A stretch of 8,702 nt of DNA from Niveispirillum sp. Its GTDB lineage: Bacteria > Pseudomonadota > Alphaproteobacteria > Azospirillales > Azospirillaceae. The DNA is taken from the NCBI GenBank assembly GCA_016463045.1, contig JAEMSB010000105.1:1846-10547 (forward strand). Reading direction: 5' to 3'. The translations under genes were made by a program, and so were the position numbers. Of this stretch, positions 1 to 6,262 are shown one piece after another. Under the pieces are notes generated by a model. It had not been told where the DNA came from. It saw nothing but the letters and a program-made list of their open reading frames with translations, and did not search any database. Numbering within the stretch: position 1 is the first letter of the stretch; the number at the start of each line of letters is the position of its first letter.

Positions 1-383
1 CCGCCATCGGGTCCGGCACTTACATGCTGCGCGTCGCCAAGATCTTCCCGCAGGTGCGCGATGGCCAGTTCCGGGTCGAACTGGAATTCGCCGGCGAGGC
101 GCCCAAGGACATCCGTCCTGGCCAGAGCCTGCAACTGCGTCTGAAGCTGGGTGACACAACCACGGCGCTGCTGATCCCCAACGGCGCCTTCTATCAGGAT
201 ACGGGCGGGGCGTGGCTGTTCGTCGTCGGCTCCGACGGCAAATATGCCACCAAGCGCTCCGTCCAGCTGGGTCGCCGCAATGCCCAGGTGATCGAGGTGA
301 AAAGCGGCCTGGACAAGGGTGAACGGGTGGTCACGTCGGCCTATGGCGACATGATCCGCATGGATCGTATCCAGTTGAATTGA
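1..383 (+). CDS. HlyD/MacA-family periplasmic adaptor subunit, C-terminal part (5' end outside window)
   Basis: The reading frame is open from base 3 and ends at TGA 381-383, giving 126 visible residues; the ATG at 24 is internal, because the frame runs on upstream without a stop. The visible part resembles the end of membrane-fusion adaptors. A beta-barrel-like stretch carries the motif IRPGQSLQLRL, then comes a segment with LLIPNGAFYQ and WLFVV, then a membrane-proximal domain with the typical run V-x-LGRRN-x-x-V-I-E-V-x-SGL-x-KGERVVTS. Such adaptors are anchored in the inner membrane, span the periplasm and link an ABC permease to an outer-membrane channel. The ATPase and permeases downstream on the same strand fit this role. 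The N-terminal anchor, coiled-coil hairpin and lipoyl domain are not in the window, so the subtype is open. Family call is fairly secure; substrate unknown. Confidence 0.86.
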   Translation, partial: AIGSGTYMLRVAKIFPQVRDGQFRVELEFAGEAPKDIRPGQSLQLRLKLGDTTTALLIPNGAFYQDTGGAWLFVVGSDGKYATKRSVQLGRRNAQVIEVKSGLDKGERVVTSAYGDMIRMDRIQLN

Positions 384-388
384 GGCTT

Positions 389-410
389 GGTGCCGCCGGA
401 TGGCGGCGCC
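389..410 (+). repeat. Hairpin between adaptor and ATPase genes
   Basis: Arms GGTGCCGCC (389-397) and GGCGGCGCC (402-410) pair over 9 bp, with one G-U in RNA, around a GGAT loop, starting five bases after the adaptor stop codon. No T-run follows, so it is not a classic intrinsic terminator. It may protect the upstream mRNA 3' end or lower read-through, but neither is shown. Confidence 0.55.
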
Positions 411-439
411 CGGCGCTTGAGGGAAAACGAAATCTTAGC

Positions 440-446
440 AGGAAGG
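440..446 (+). promoter_or_regulatory. Ribosome binding site of the ATPase gene
   Basis: AGGAAGG lies nine bases before the ATG at 456. It decides that start over the in-frame ATG at 387, which would add 23 residues unlike any ABC ATPase N-terminus and would begin inside the 384-455 gap next to the hairpin. Confidence 0.65.
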
Positions 447-455
447 ACCAAGGGA

Positions 456-1136
456 ATGTTGAAGCTGGTTGATCTGGTCAAAGCCTACCGCACCGAGGAA
501 GTCGAAACCACGGCGCTGAATTCGGTGAACATCCATGTTCGTGACGGCGAATTCGTCGCCATCATGGGCCCCTCGGGCTGCGGCAAGTCCTCGCTGCTGA
601 ACATTGTCGGCATGCTGGATACGCCCAGCAGCGGCCAATACTGGTTCAATGGCGAGGAAGTGTCGAAATATGGAGAGCGCAAGCTGGCCGATATCCGTAA
701 GAAGAATATCGGCTTCATCTTCCAGAGCTTCAACCTGATCGACGAGCTGACCGTGTTCGAGAATGTCGAACTGGCCCTGCTCTATCACGACATCCCGGCG
801 CGTGAACGCAAGGAACGCGTCAAGGCCGCCCTGGCGAAGGTGAATATCGGCCATCGCGAAAGCCACCTGCCGCAGCAGCTGTCCGGTGGTCAGCAGCAGC
901 GCGTAGCCATCGCCCGCGCCGTCGTCGCCAAGCCCAAGATGCTGCTGGCAGACGAGCCGACCGGTAATCTGGACAGCGCCAATGGTGACGAGGTCATGCG
1001 CATGCTGACCGAACTGAATGCCGAAGGCACCACCATCGTCATGGTCACCCACTCCATGCCGCACGCCCAGTATGCGACGCGCATCATCAACCTGTTCGAC
1101 GGGCAGGTCGTGGCCGAGAACCTGCGCGCGGCCTGA
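456..1136 (+). CDS. ABC transporter ATP-binding protein, MacB/LolD type
   Basis: The 226-residue protein is a complete nucleotide-binding domain that hydrolyses ATP at the cytoplasmic face of the inner membrane to drive FtsX-type permeases. All motifs are present in order: Walker A GPSGCGKS (38-45), Q-loop glutamine 90 in FIFQSFNL, signature LSGGQ (142-146), Walker B MLLADEP (162-168, catalytic Glu 167), D-loop NLD (171-173) and switch His 199 in VTHS. The length and the LxDELTVFENVELALLY segment after the Q-loop are typical of the free-standing LolD/MacB-like (COG1136) group. In MacB itself this domain is fused to the permease; here it is a separate gene. It lies 72 bases after the adaptor and 34 bases before the first permease, and is the only ATPase seen for three permeases. 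Start at 456 follows a good ribosome binding site and gives the family N-terminus (LKLVDLVKAYRT). Function class is secure; substrate is not. Confidence 0.95.
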   Translation: MLKLVDLVKAYRTEEVETTALNSVNIHVRDGEFVAIMGPSGCGKSSLLNIVGMLDTPSSGQYWFNGEEVSKYGERKLADIRKKNIGFIFQSFNLIDELTVFENVELALLYHDIPARERKERVKAALAKVNIGHRESHLPQQLSGGQQQRVAIARAVVAKPKMLLADEPTGNLDSANGDEVMRMLTELNAEGTTIVMVTHSMPHAQYATRIINLFDGQVVAENLRAA

Positions 1137-1157
1137 TGATCGCCGTCCACGGCATCC

Positions 1158-1164
1158 GGGGGGA
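1158..1164 (+). promoter_or_regulatory. Ribosome binding site of permease 1
   Basis: GGGGGGA ends six bases before the ATG at 1171. The frame is open back to an ATG at 1018, but that would overlap the ATPase by 119 bases and add 51 residues with no membrane or family character, so 1171 is chosen. Confidence 0.6.
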
Positions 1165-1170
1165 TCTGCC

Positions 1171-3654
1171 ATGTTGAAGAACTACCTGATGGTTGCCCTG
1201 CGCAACCTTTTGAAACACAAGCTTTATTCGGCGATCAACGTCACGGGTCTGGCCGTGGGTCTGGCTACCTGCGTCCTGATCCTGCTGTTTGTCCGCAACG
1301 AGACGTCCTACGACCGTTTCTTCACCGACAATGACCGCATCTATCAGGTGGCCTTCAAGGCGCAGCTGCCGGGCCGTCAGGTGGATCATTTCGCCGCCTC
1401 CATGCTGCCCCTGGCCGCCTCCATGAAGGTAGGGCTGCCGGAGGTGGAGATGACGGCCCGGGTGATCCAGAACAGCGTCGTCATCAAGCAGGGTGGCGAA
1501 AGCTTCTCTGAAACCGCCCGCGCCGTGGACCCCGACTTTTTCCGGATATTCGACTTCACCTTCCTGCGCGGTGACCGCATGACGGCGCTGGACGATCCCA
1601 ACAGCATCGTCCTGACCGAAAGCATGGCGCGCAAATATTTCAAGGATCAGGACCCGCTGGGCCAGACCCTGGATATTGACGGTTCGGCCCCTGCGAAAGT
1701 GACGGGCGTCATCCCCGACATGCCCTCCAACACGCATTTTGATCTGGAAATCATCCGTCCCTATGCGGCGGTGGCCCAGGCCATGCGCGGCATCGAGACC
1801 AACTGGGGCGCTGTCTGCTGTGAAACCTATGTGCGGCTGAAGCCGGGCGTGGATGGCAAGGCGCTGAGCGACCGGATGCCCGCCTGGTTCAAGACGACTG
1901 CCCCGACGTTGAATTCCCCCACCGGCAATGTCGTGCTGGGTGAGATTTTCACGCCGCGCCTGCGCAATCTGAAGGACATCCATACCGACCCGGTGATGAC
2001 CTCCATGCGTCCGGCCACCTCCTATGCGGAGATCATCACGTTTGCGGCGGTGGCGGCCCTGGTTCTGGCGATTGCCTCGATCAACTTCATGAACCTGGCC
2101 ACGGCGCGGGCCACCCAGCGTGCCCGTGAGGTCAGCGTGCGCAAGGTGGTGGGGGCATCCCGCAGCCAGATCATCATGCAATTCATCGGAGAATCGCTGC
2201 TGCTGACGGTGATCGGCCTTGTCCTGTCCATCGCCCTGGTCGAACTGGCCCTGCCGGCCTATTCCGCCTTCCTGGACAAAAAGCTGAGCTTCAACCTGTT
2301 CACCGATCCGCTGTTGGGTCCGGCTCTGCTGGGGCTGGCGCTGGTGGTGGGTGTGGCGGGCGGTGCCTATCCGGCCTTCTTCCTGTCAGGCTTCAATCCG
2401 GCCCGCGTGCTGAAGGGCGCATCGTCCGGTGTGGGCGGTGGTTCGGGCCGGCTGCGCATGGCGCTGGTGGTGGTGCAGTTCGCCATCTCCATCTCCCTGA
2501 TGGTCGCCACCTCAGTGGTCTATGGTCAGCTTCTCTATGCCCAGAACAAGAATCTGGGGTTCGAGAAGGAAAATACCCTGGTCCTGCGCGGCTTCCCGCG
2601 TTCCGTCGAACAGGCCCGCCAGCAGACGCTGGTGGAGGCGCTGGCCAAGCTGGATGGCGTTGTCGCAGCGGCGGGCAGCAGCAGCACCCCCGGCGATGGC
2701 AGCGAGAACAACACCAATGTCCGCCTGCCGGGTGCCAACCCGGATCAGATGCTGGTGCTGCGTCAGGGTGGTGTTGATTGGGACTTTGTGAAGGCGCTGG
2801 GCCTGCAACTGGTGGCTGGCCGTGAGTTCGACCGCAACCGTCCCGCCGATCAGCTGCCGCCCTTGGCCGACCCGGCCCAGGTGCCGGCAGGCGATACGGC
2901 TGCCCGCACCTATGCCGGTGCCGTCATGATCAACGAGGCTGCCGTGAAGCGTCTGGGCTTCGCCAGCAATGAGGATGCGATCGGCAAGCAGTTCGAGGTC
3001 GGGGCCGATGATGATGGCACCAACAAGCTGACCATCATCGGTGTCGTGGCGGATTTCCACTTCCGCTCCGTCCATGACCCGATCCCGCCGGCCCTGTTCG
3101 TCATCAACCGCGACCGTTTCTCCGACGTGCTGGTCCGTCTGAAGCCCGGCAACGTGCAGAAGACCCTGGTGGAGATCGAGCGGGTGTGGCGCGACATGTT
3201 CCCCAACCGTCCGCTGAACCGCGAATTCCTGGATGACCGTATCCAGGCCCAGTATGTGCGGGAGGCTAAGACCTCGCAGATGTTTGCGGCCTTCTCGGGT
3301 CTCGCCATCCTGATCGCCTGCCTGGGTCTGTTCGGTCTGGCCAGCTTCACGGCGGAGCGCCGGACCAAGGAAATCGGCCTGCGCAAGGTGCTGGGCGCCA
3401 GCGTGATGGACATTGTCCGCCTGCTGGTCTGGCAGTTCTCCAAGCCGGTTCTGGTCGCCAACCTGATCGCTTGGCCCGTGGCCTGGTACTTCATGGACCA
3501 GTGGCTGAACGGCTTCAGCTTCCGCATCGATCTGAACCCGCTGCTGTTCGTGTCGGCTGGTGCGGTGGCGCTGCTGATCGCCTGGGCCACCGTCGGCCTG
3601 CATGCGGCCCGCGTGGCGCAGGCCAAGCCGGTGACGGCGCTGCGCTACGAGTGA
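1171..3654 (+). CDS. FtsX/MacB-type ABC transporter permease 1 (two fused permease halves)
   Basis: This 827-residue inner-membrane protein has eight apparent membrane segments: about 21-41, 286-308, 337-360, 379-406, 429-450, 703-727, 752-776 and 788-811. Two large periplasmic domains (about 42-285 and 451-702) match the MacB_PCD plan, each followed by an FtsX-like segment. The stretch YDRFFTDNDRIYQV (47-60) is characteristic of the family. Each half has a cytoplasmic motif, VSVRKVVGAS (321-330) and IGLRKVLGAS (735-744), in the place where MacB/LolCDE carry the coupling helix that contacts the ATPase. One chain therefore looks like a fused MacB dimer. Other family marks are DFHFRSVHDPI (628-638) and the C-terminus KPVTALRYE. 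Vicinal cysteines 216-217 lie in the first periplasmic domain. It follows the ATPase by 34 bases and is closely related to permease 2. Exported substrate unknown. Confidence 0.93.
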   Translation: MLKNYLMVALRNLLKHKLYSAINVTGLAVGLATCVLILLFVRNETSYDRFFTDNDRIYQVAFKAQLPGRQVDHFAASMLPLAASMKVGLPEVEMTARVIQNSVVIKQGGESFSETARAVDPDFFRIFDFTFLRGDRMTALDDPNSIVLTESMARKYFKDQDPLGQTLDIDGSAPAKVTGVIPDMPSNTHFDLEIIRPYAAVAQAMRGIETNWGAVCCETYVRLKPGVDGKALSDRMPAWFKTTAPTLNSPTGNVVLGEIFTPRLRNLKDIHTDPVMTSMRPATSYAEIITFAAVAALVLAIASINFMNLATARATQRAREVSVRKVVGASRSQIIMQFIGESLLLTVIGLVLSIALVELALPAYSAFLDKKLSFNLFTDPLLGPALLGLALVVGVAGGAYPAFFLSGFNPARVLKGASSGVGGGSGRLRMALVVVQFAISISLMVATSVVYGQLLYAQNKNLGFEKENTLVLRGFPRSVEQARQQTLVEALAKLDGVVAAAGSSSTPGDGSENNTNVRLPGANPDQMLVLRQGGVDWDFVKALGLQLVAGREFDRNRPADQLPPLADPAQVPAGDTAARTYAGAVMINEAAVKRLGFASNEDAIGKQFEVGADDDGTNKLTIIGVVADFHFRSVHDPIPPALFVINRDRFSDVLVRLKPGNVQKTLVEIERVWRDMFPNRPLNREFLDDRIQAQYVREAKTSQMFAAFSGLAILIACLGLFGLASFTAERRTKEIGLRKVLGASVMDIVRLLVWQFSKPVLVANLIAWPVAWYFMDQWLNGFSFRIDLNPLLFVSAGAVALLIAWATVGLHAARVAQAKPVTALRYE

Positions 3655-3662
3655 GCGACTGG

Positions 3663-3698
3663 CCCTTGCGGGTCCGGTGGGGACCGGACCCGCAAGGG
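3663..3698 (+). repeat. Perfect 16-bp hairpin between permease 1 and permease 2
   Basis: Arm CCCTTGCGGGTCCGGT (3663-3678) is the exact reverse complement of ACCGGACCCGCAAGGG (3683-3698), leaving a GGGG loop. It starts eight bases after the permease 1 stop. Only two T residues follow, so it is not a canonical intrinsic terminator. It is the strongest secondary structure in the window's gaps and could stabilise the upstream mRNA, pause transcription, or be a dispersed palindromic element. Confidence 0.75.
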
Positions 3699-3700
3699 TT

Positions 3701-3713
3701 CCCTGGTTCAGGG
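3701..3713 (+). repeat. Small second hairpin directly after the 16-bp hairpin
   Basis: CCCTG (3701-3705) pairs with CAGGG (3709-3713) around a GTT loop, two bases after the large stem. It ends 15 bases before the permease 2 ribosome binding site. A 5-bp stem can arise by chance in GC-rich DNA; its position in tandem with the large stem is the only reason to list it. Confidence 0.35.
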
Positions 3714-3726
3714 ATGGGGCTACCAA

Positions 3727-3736
3727 GAGGGGGGAG
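3727..3736 (+). promoter_or_regulatory. Ribosome binding site of permease 2
   Basis: GAGGGGGGAG ends four bases before the ATG at 3741. It supports this start over the in-frame ATG at 3471, which lies inside permease 1 and would add 90 residues of shadow translation. The core AGAGGGGGGA (3726-3735) is repeated before permease 3. Confidence 0.65.
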
Positions 3737-3740
3737 AACG

Positions 3741-6233
3741 ATGCTTCGCAACTGGATCATGGTGGCCCTGCGCAATCTGCTGCGTCACCGTCTGCACGCC
3801 TTGTTGAACCTGTCGGGTCTGGCCGTTGGGCTGGCCGCCTGTCTTCTGATCCTGTTGTACGTCCGCAATGAGACCGGTTACGACCGGTTCTTCAAGGACG
3901 CGGACCGCATCTATCAGGCGACCATCGAATGGCATGTGCCGGGCCGCAAGCCGGAGCGCAACGCCTATACCCAGATGGGTTTCGGCCCCGCCTTCAAGAA
4001 CGCCCATCCGGACGTGGAGGATTTCACCCGCTTCCTTCAAAGTCGGGCCATCATATCGGTCGGTGACCGGCAATTCTATGAATGGACCTTCACGGTCGAT
4101 CCCACCTTCCTGCGGATCTTTGATTTTCCGCTGCTGGCCGGTGATGCCGCGACCGCGCTGACCGATCCCTATTCCGTGGTCCTGACCGAAGAAATGGCCC
4201 GGAAATATTTCGGCGATGCGCCGGCCCTTGGCCAGACCCTGACGCTGGATCACAAGTATGAACTGAAGGTGACGGCGGTGGTGGCCAGCCTGCCGCGCAA
4301 CACGCATCTGGATTTCGGCGTGCTGCTGCCCATGGGCCATCCCGCCGGCACCTGGATGATCGAACAGGAAAAGAACTGGGGCAATACGCAGGGCCAGACC
4401 TATCTGCGGCTGAAGCCGGGTGCGTCGGTGGAGCCGCTGCGCGCCGGCATGCAGGAATGGGTCAAGCGCACCTTCACGCCGTTGCAGACGCCGCAGGGCC
4501 CCATTGATCTGTCCGCCCTGGCCTTTCCCGGCCTGCGTCCGCTGACCAGCATCCATACCGAACCCATGGGCGGCGATGTCACGCCGGGGGTCAGCCAGAC
4601 AGAGCTGACCATCTTCACGGCTGTCGCCTTTCTGGTGCTGATCATCGCCTGCATCAATTTCATGAACCTGGCGACGGCCCGTGCCACCCAGCGCGCGCGG
4701 GAGGTCAGCGTGCGCAAGGTGGTGGGCGCCAGCCGGGCACAGCTGGTGTCGCAGTTCCTGGGCGAAAGCGTGCTGATGACCCTGTTCGCCCTGCTGCTCG
4801 CCATTGCGCTGGTGGAAGTTTCCCTGCCGGGGTTCAGCACGTTCCTGGGCAAGGAACTGGTGCTGGATTTCAGCCGGGACCCGCTGCTGCTGCCCCTGCT
4901 GCTGGGGCTGGTGCTGCTGGTGGGTATCGGCGGCGGGGCCTATCCGGCTTTCCTTCTGTCATCCTTCAACCCGGCCCAGACCATGAAAAGTGCAGGGTCG
5001 GGCACCAGTGGCGGTTCCGGTCGGCTGCGCACAGTGCTGGTGGTGGTGCAGTTCGCCATTTCCATCACGCTGATGGTCGCCACCTCGGTCGTCTATGGCC
5101 AGTTCATCTATGCCCAGCACAAGAACCTTGGCTACGACACGGAGAATGTCGTGATCGTCGGCCATTTCCTGGATGAAGGCGTACGGGAGAAGCGCGAGAC
5201 CTTCATGGACATGCTGCGCGCCGATCCCAATGTCGCCGGCGTGGGCGTGGCGGCCCATATCCCCGGCGATGGCGGGGAAAACAACACCGTGATCGAGCCG
5301 CTGACCGGGACCAAGCCTGAACAGCATGTGATGCGTCAGGACAGTGTCGGACCCGGCTTCTTCGAAGCGCTGGGCATGCATATGGTTGCCGGTCGCACCT
5401 TCGACCGCACCCGCGCCACCGATCTGGTCCAGCGTCCCGACTGGATGAAAGAGAACAAGCCGCCGCCGGAAGGCACCAAGGAAGTGCTGCTCCCCATGGG
5501 TGTCGTGCTGAATGAAAGTGCCGTGAAGGCCCTTGCCTATGAAAGCCCGACTGCGGCCCTGGGTCAGCAGGTGAAGATCATGGACAACATGACCACCTAT
5601 CTGATGGGCACTGTCATCGGCGTGGTGGCGGATTTCCACTACCGCTCTGTTCATGAGCCCATCCGCGCCGTGATGTATATCAGCGACGAGGGCCGTCACC
5701 ATGCCATGGCCATACGGGCCAAGGCCGGGAAGTTGCAGGCGGTGGTGGACAAGATCGACCGCACCTGGGCCGAACTGATCCCCGACCGCCCGATTGAGCG
5801 CAGCTTCTTCGATGTGAACATCGCCAACCAGTATCAGCGCGAACAGAAGACCTCGCAGATGTTCGCGACCTTTGCGGGTCTGGCGATCTTCATCTCCTGC
5901 CTGGGCCTTTATGGTCTGGCCAGCTTCACCGCTGAACGCCGGACCAGGGAGATCGGCCTGCGCAAGGTGCTGGGCGCCAGTGTGCCCGACATTGTCCGCC
6001 TGCTGGTCTGGCAGTTTTCAAAGCCGGTGCTGGTGGCGAACCTGATCGCCTGGCCCGTGGCCTGGTTCTGCATGGATCGTTGGCTGTCGGATTTTACCTA
6101 CCGGATCGACCTGAACCCGCTGCTGTTCCTGGGCGCCGGATCGGTGGCGCTGGCCATTGCCTGGGTGACGGTGGGCCTGCATGCCGCCCGCGTGGCGCAG
6201 GCAAAGCCGGTCAAGGCATTGCGGTACGAGTGA
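3741..6233 (+). CDS. FtsX/MacB-type ABC transporter permease 2 (two fused permease halves)
   Basis: The 830-residue protein has the same plan as permease 1: membrane segments near 21-41, 287-309, 338-361, 380-407, 430-452, 706-729, 755-779 and 791-814, with periplasmic domains at about 42-286 and 453-705. Coupling-type motifs are VSVRKVVGAS (322-331) and IGLRKVLGAS (738-747). The family marks YDRFFKDADRIYQA (47-60), DFHYRSVHEPI (631-641) and C-terminal KPVKALRYE are all present. It is the nearest relative of permease 1: residues 305-331 are identical to 304-330 there, and 737-775 differ from 734-772 at one residue. The periplasmic domains differ more, for example in the 564-586 insert region (PDWMKENKPPPEGTKE) and by lacking the cysteine pair of permease 1. 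Its only cysteines lie in or beside membrane segments. It probably uses the same upstream ATPase. Substrate unknown. Confidence 0.93.
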   Translation: MLRNWIMVALRNLLRHRLHALLNLSGLAVGLAACLLILLYVRNETGYDRFFKDADRIYQATIEWHVPGRKPERNAYTQMGFGPAFKNAHPDVEDFTRFLQSRAIISVGDRQFYEWTFTVDPTFLRIFDFPLLAGDAATALTDPYSVVLTEEMARKYFGDAPALGQTLTLDHKYELKVTAVVASLPRNTHLDFGVLLPMGHPAGTWMIEQEKNWGNTQGQTYLRLKPGASVEPLRAGMQEWVKRTFTPLQTPQGPIDLSALAFPGLRPLTSIHTEPMGGDVTPGVSQTELTIFTAVAFLVLIIACINFMNLATARATQRAREVSVRKVVGASRAQLVSQFLGESVLMTLFALLLAIALVEVSLPGFSTFLGKELVLDFSRDPLLLPLLLGLVLLVGIGGGAYPAFLLSSFNPAQTMKSAGSGTSGGSGRLRTVLVVVQFAISITLMVATSVVYGQFIYAQHKNLGYDTENVVIVGHFLDEGVREKRETFMDMLRADPNVAGVGVAAHIPGDGGENNTVIEPLTGTKPEQHVMRQDSVGPGFFEALGMHMVAGRTFDRTRATDLVQRPDWMKENKPPPEGTKEVLLPMGVVLNESAVKALAYESPTAALGQQVKIMDNMTTYLMGTVIGVVADFHYRSVHEPIRAVMYISDEGRHHAMAIRAKAGKLQAVVDKIDRTWAELIPDRPIERSFFDVNIANQYQREQKTSQMFATFAGLAIFISCLGLYGLASFTAERRTREIGLRKVLGASVPDIVRLLVWQFSKPVLVANLIAWPVAWFCMDRWLSDFTYRIDLNPLLFLGAGSVALAIAWVTVGLHAARVAQAKPVKALRYE

Positions 6234-6246
6234 CGGTTAAAGGGAT

Positions 6247-6258
6247 AGAGAGGGGGGA
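6247..6258 (+). promoter_or_regulatory. Ribosome binding site of permease 3
   Basis: AGAGAGGGGGGA ends four bases before the ATG at 6263. The ten bases AGAGGGGGGA (6249-6258) are the same as those before permease 2, at nearly the same spacing, which suggests the leader was copied together with the gene. Confidence 0.65.
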
Positions 6259-6262
6259 TATC

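Noticed and set aside
1142..1153. Small inverted repeat GCCG-TCCA-CGGC between ATPase and permease 1
   Set aside because: A 4-bp stem is too short to be meaningful in GC-rich DNA, with no further support.
1018..1170. Upstream in-frame extension of permease 1 overlapping the ATPase
   Set aside because: The added 51 residues are a Ser/Arg/Pro-rich shadow of the ATPase gene, and the ATG at 1171 has its own ribosome binding site and matches the N-termini of permeases 2 and 3.
435..1172. 245-codon open frame on the minus strand covering the ATPase gene
   Set aside because: The opposite strand encodes a complete ABC ATPase with every motif intact; the minus frame shows no family features.
1087..2181. 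364-codon open frame on the minus strand opposite the first half of permease 1
   Set aside because: Antisense shadow; His/Gly/Arg-rich, no domain, spans the ATPase-permease junction.
3663..3713. Rho-independent terminator after permease 1
   Set aside because: The stem is strong but no T-run follows; the next bases are TTCCCTGGTT. The downstream gene lacks a visible promoter of its own, so full termination here is unlikely.
2512..3726. 404-codon open frame on the minus strand opposite the second half of permease 1
   Set aside because: Antisense shadow with Gln/His/Gly-rich composition and no domain; it also runs through the intergenic hairpin.
3471..3740. Upstream in-frame extension of permease 2 into permease 1
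   Set aside because: The added 90 residues are out-of-frame translation of permease 1 and the gap. The ATG at 3741 has a strong ribosome binding site and gives the family N-terminus.
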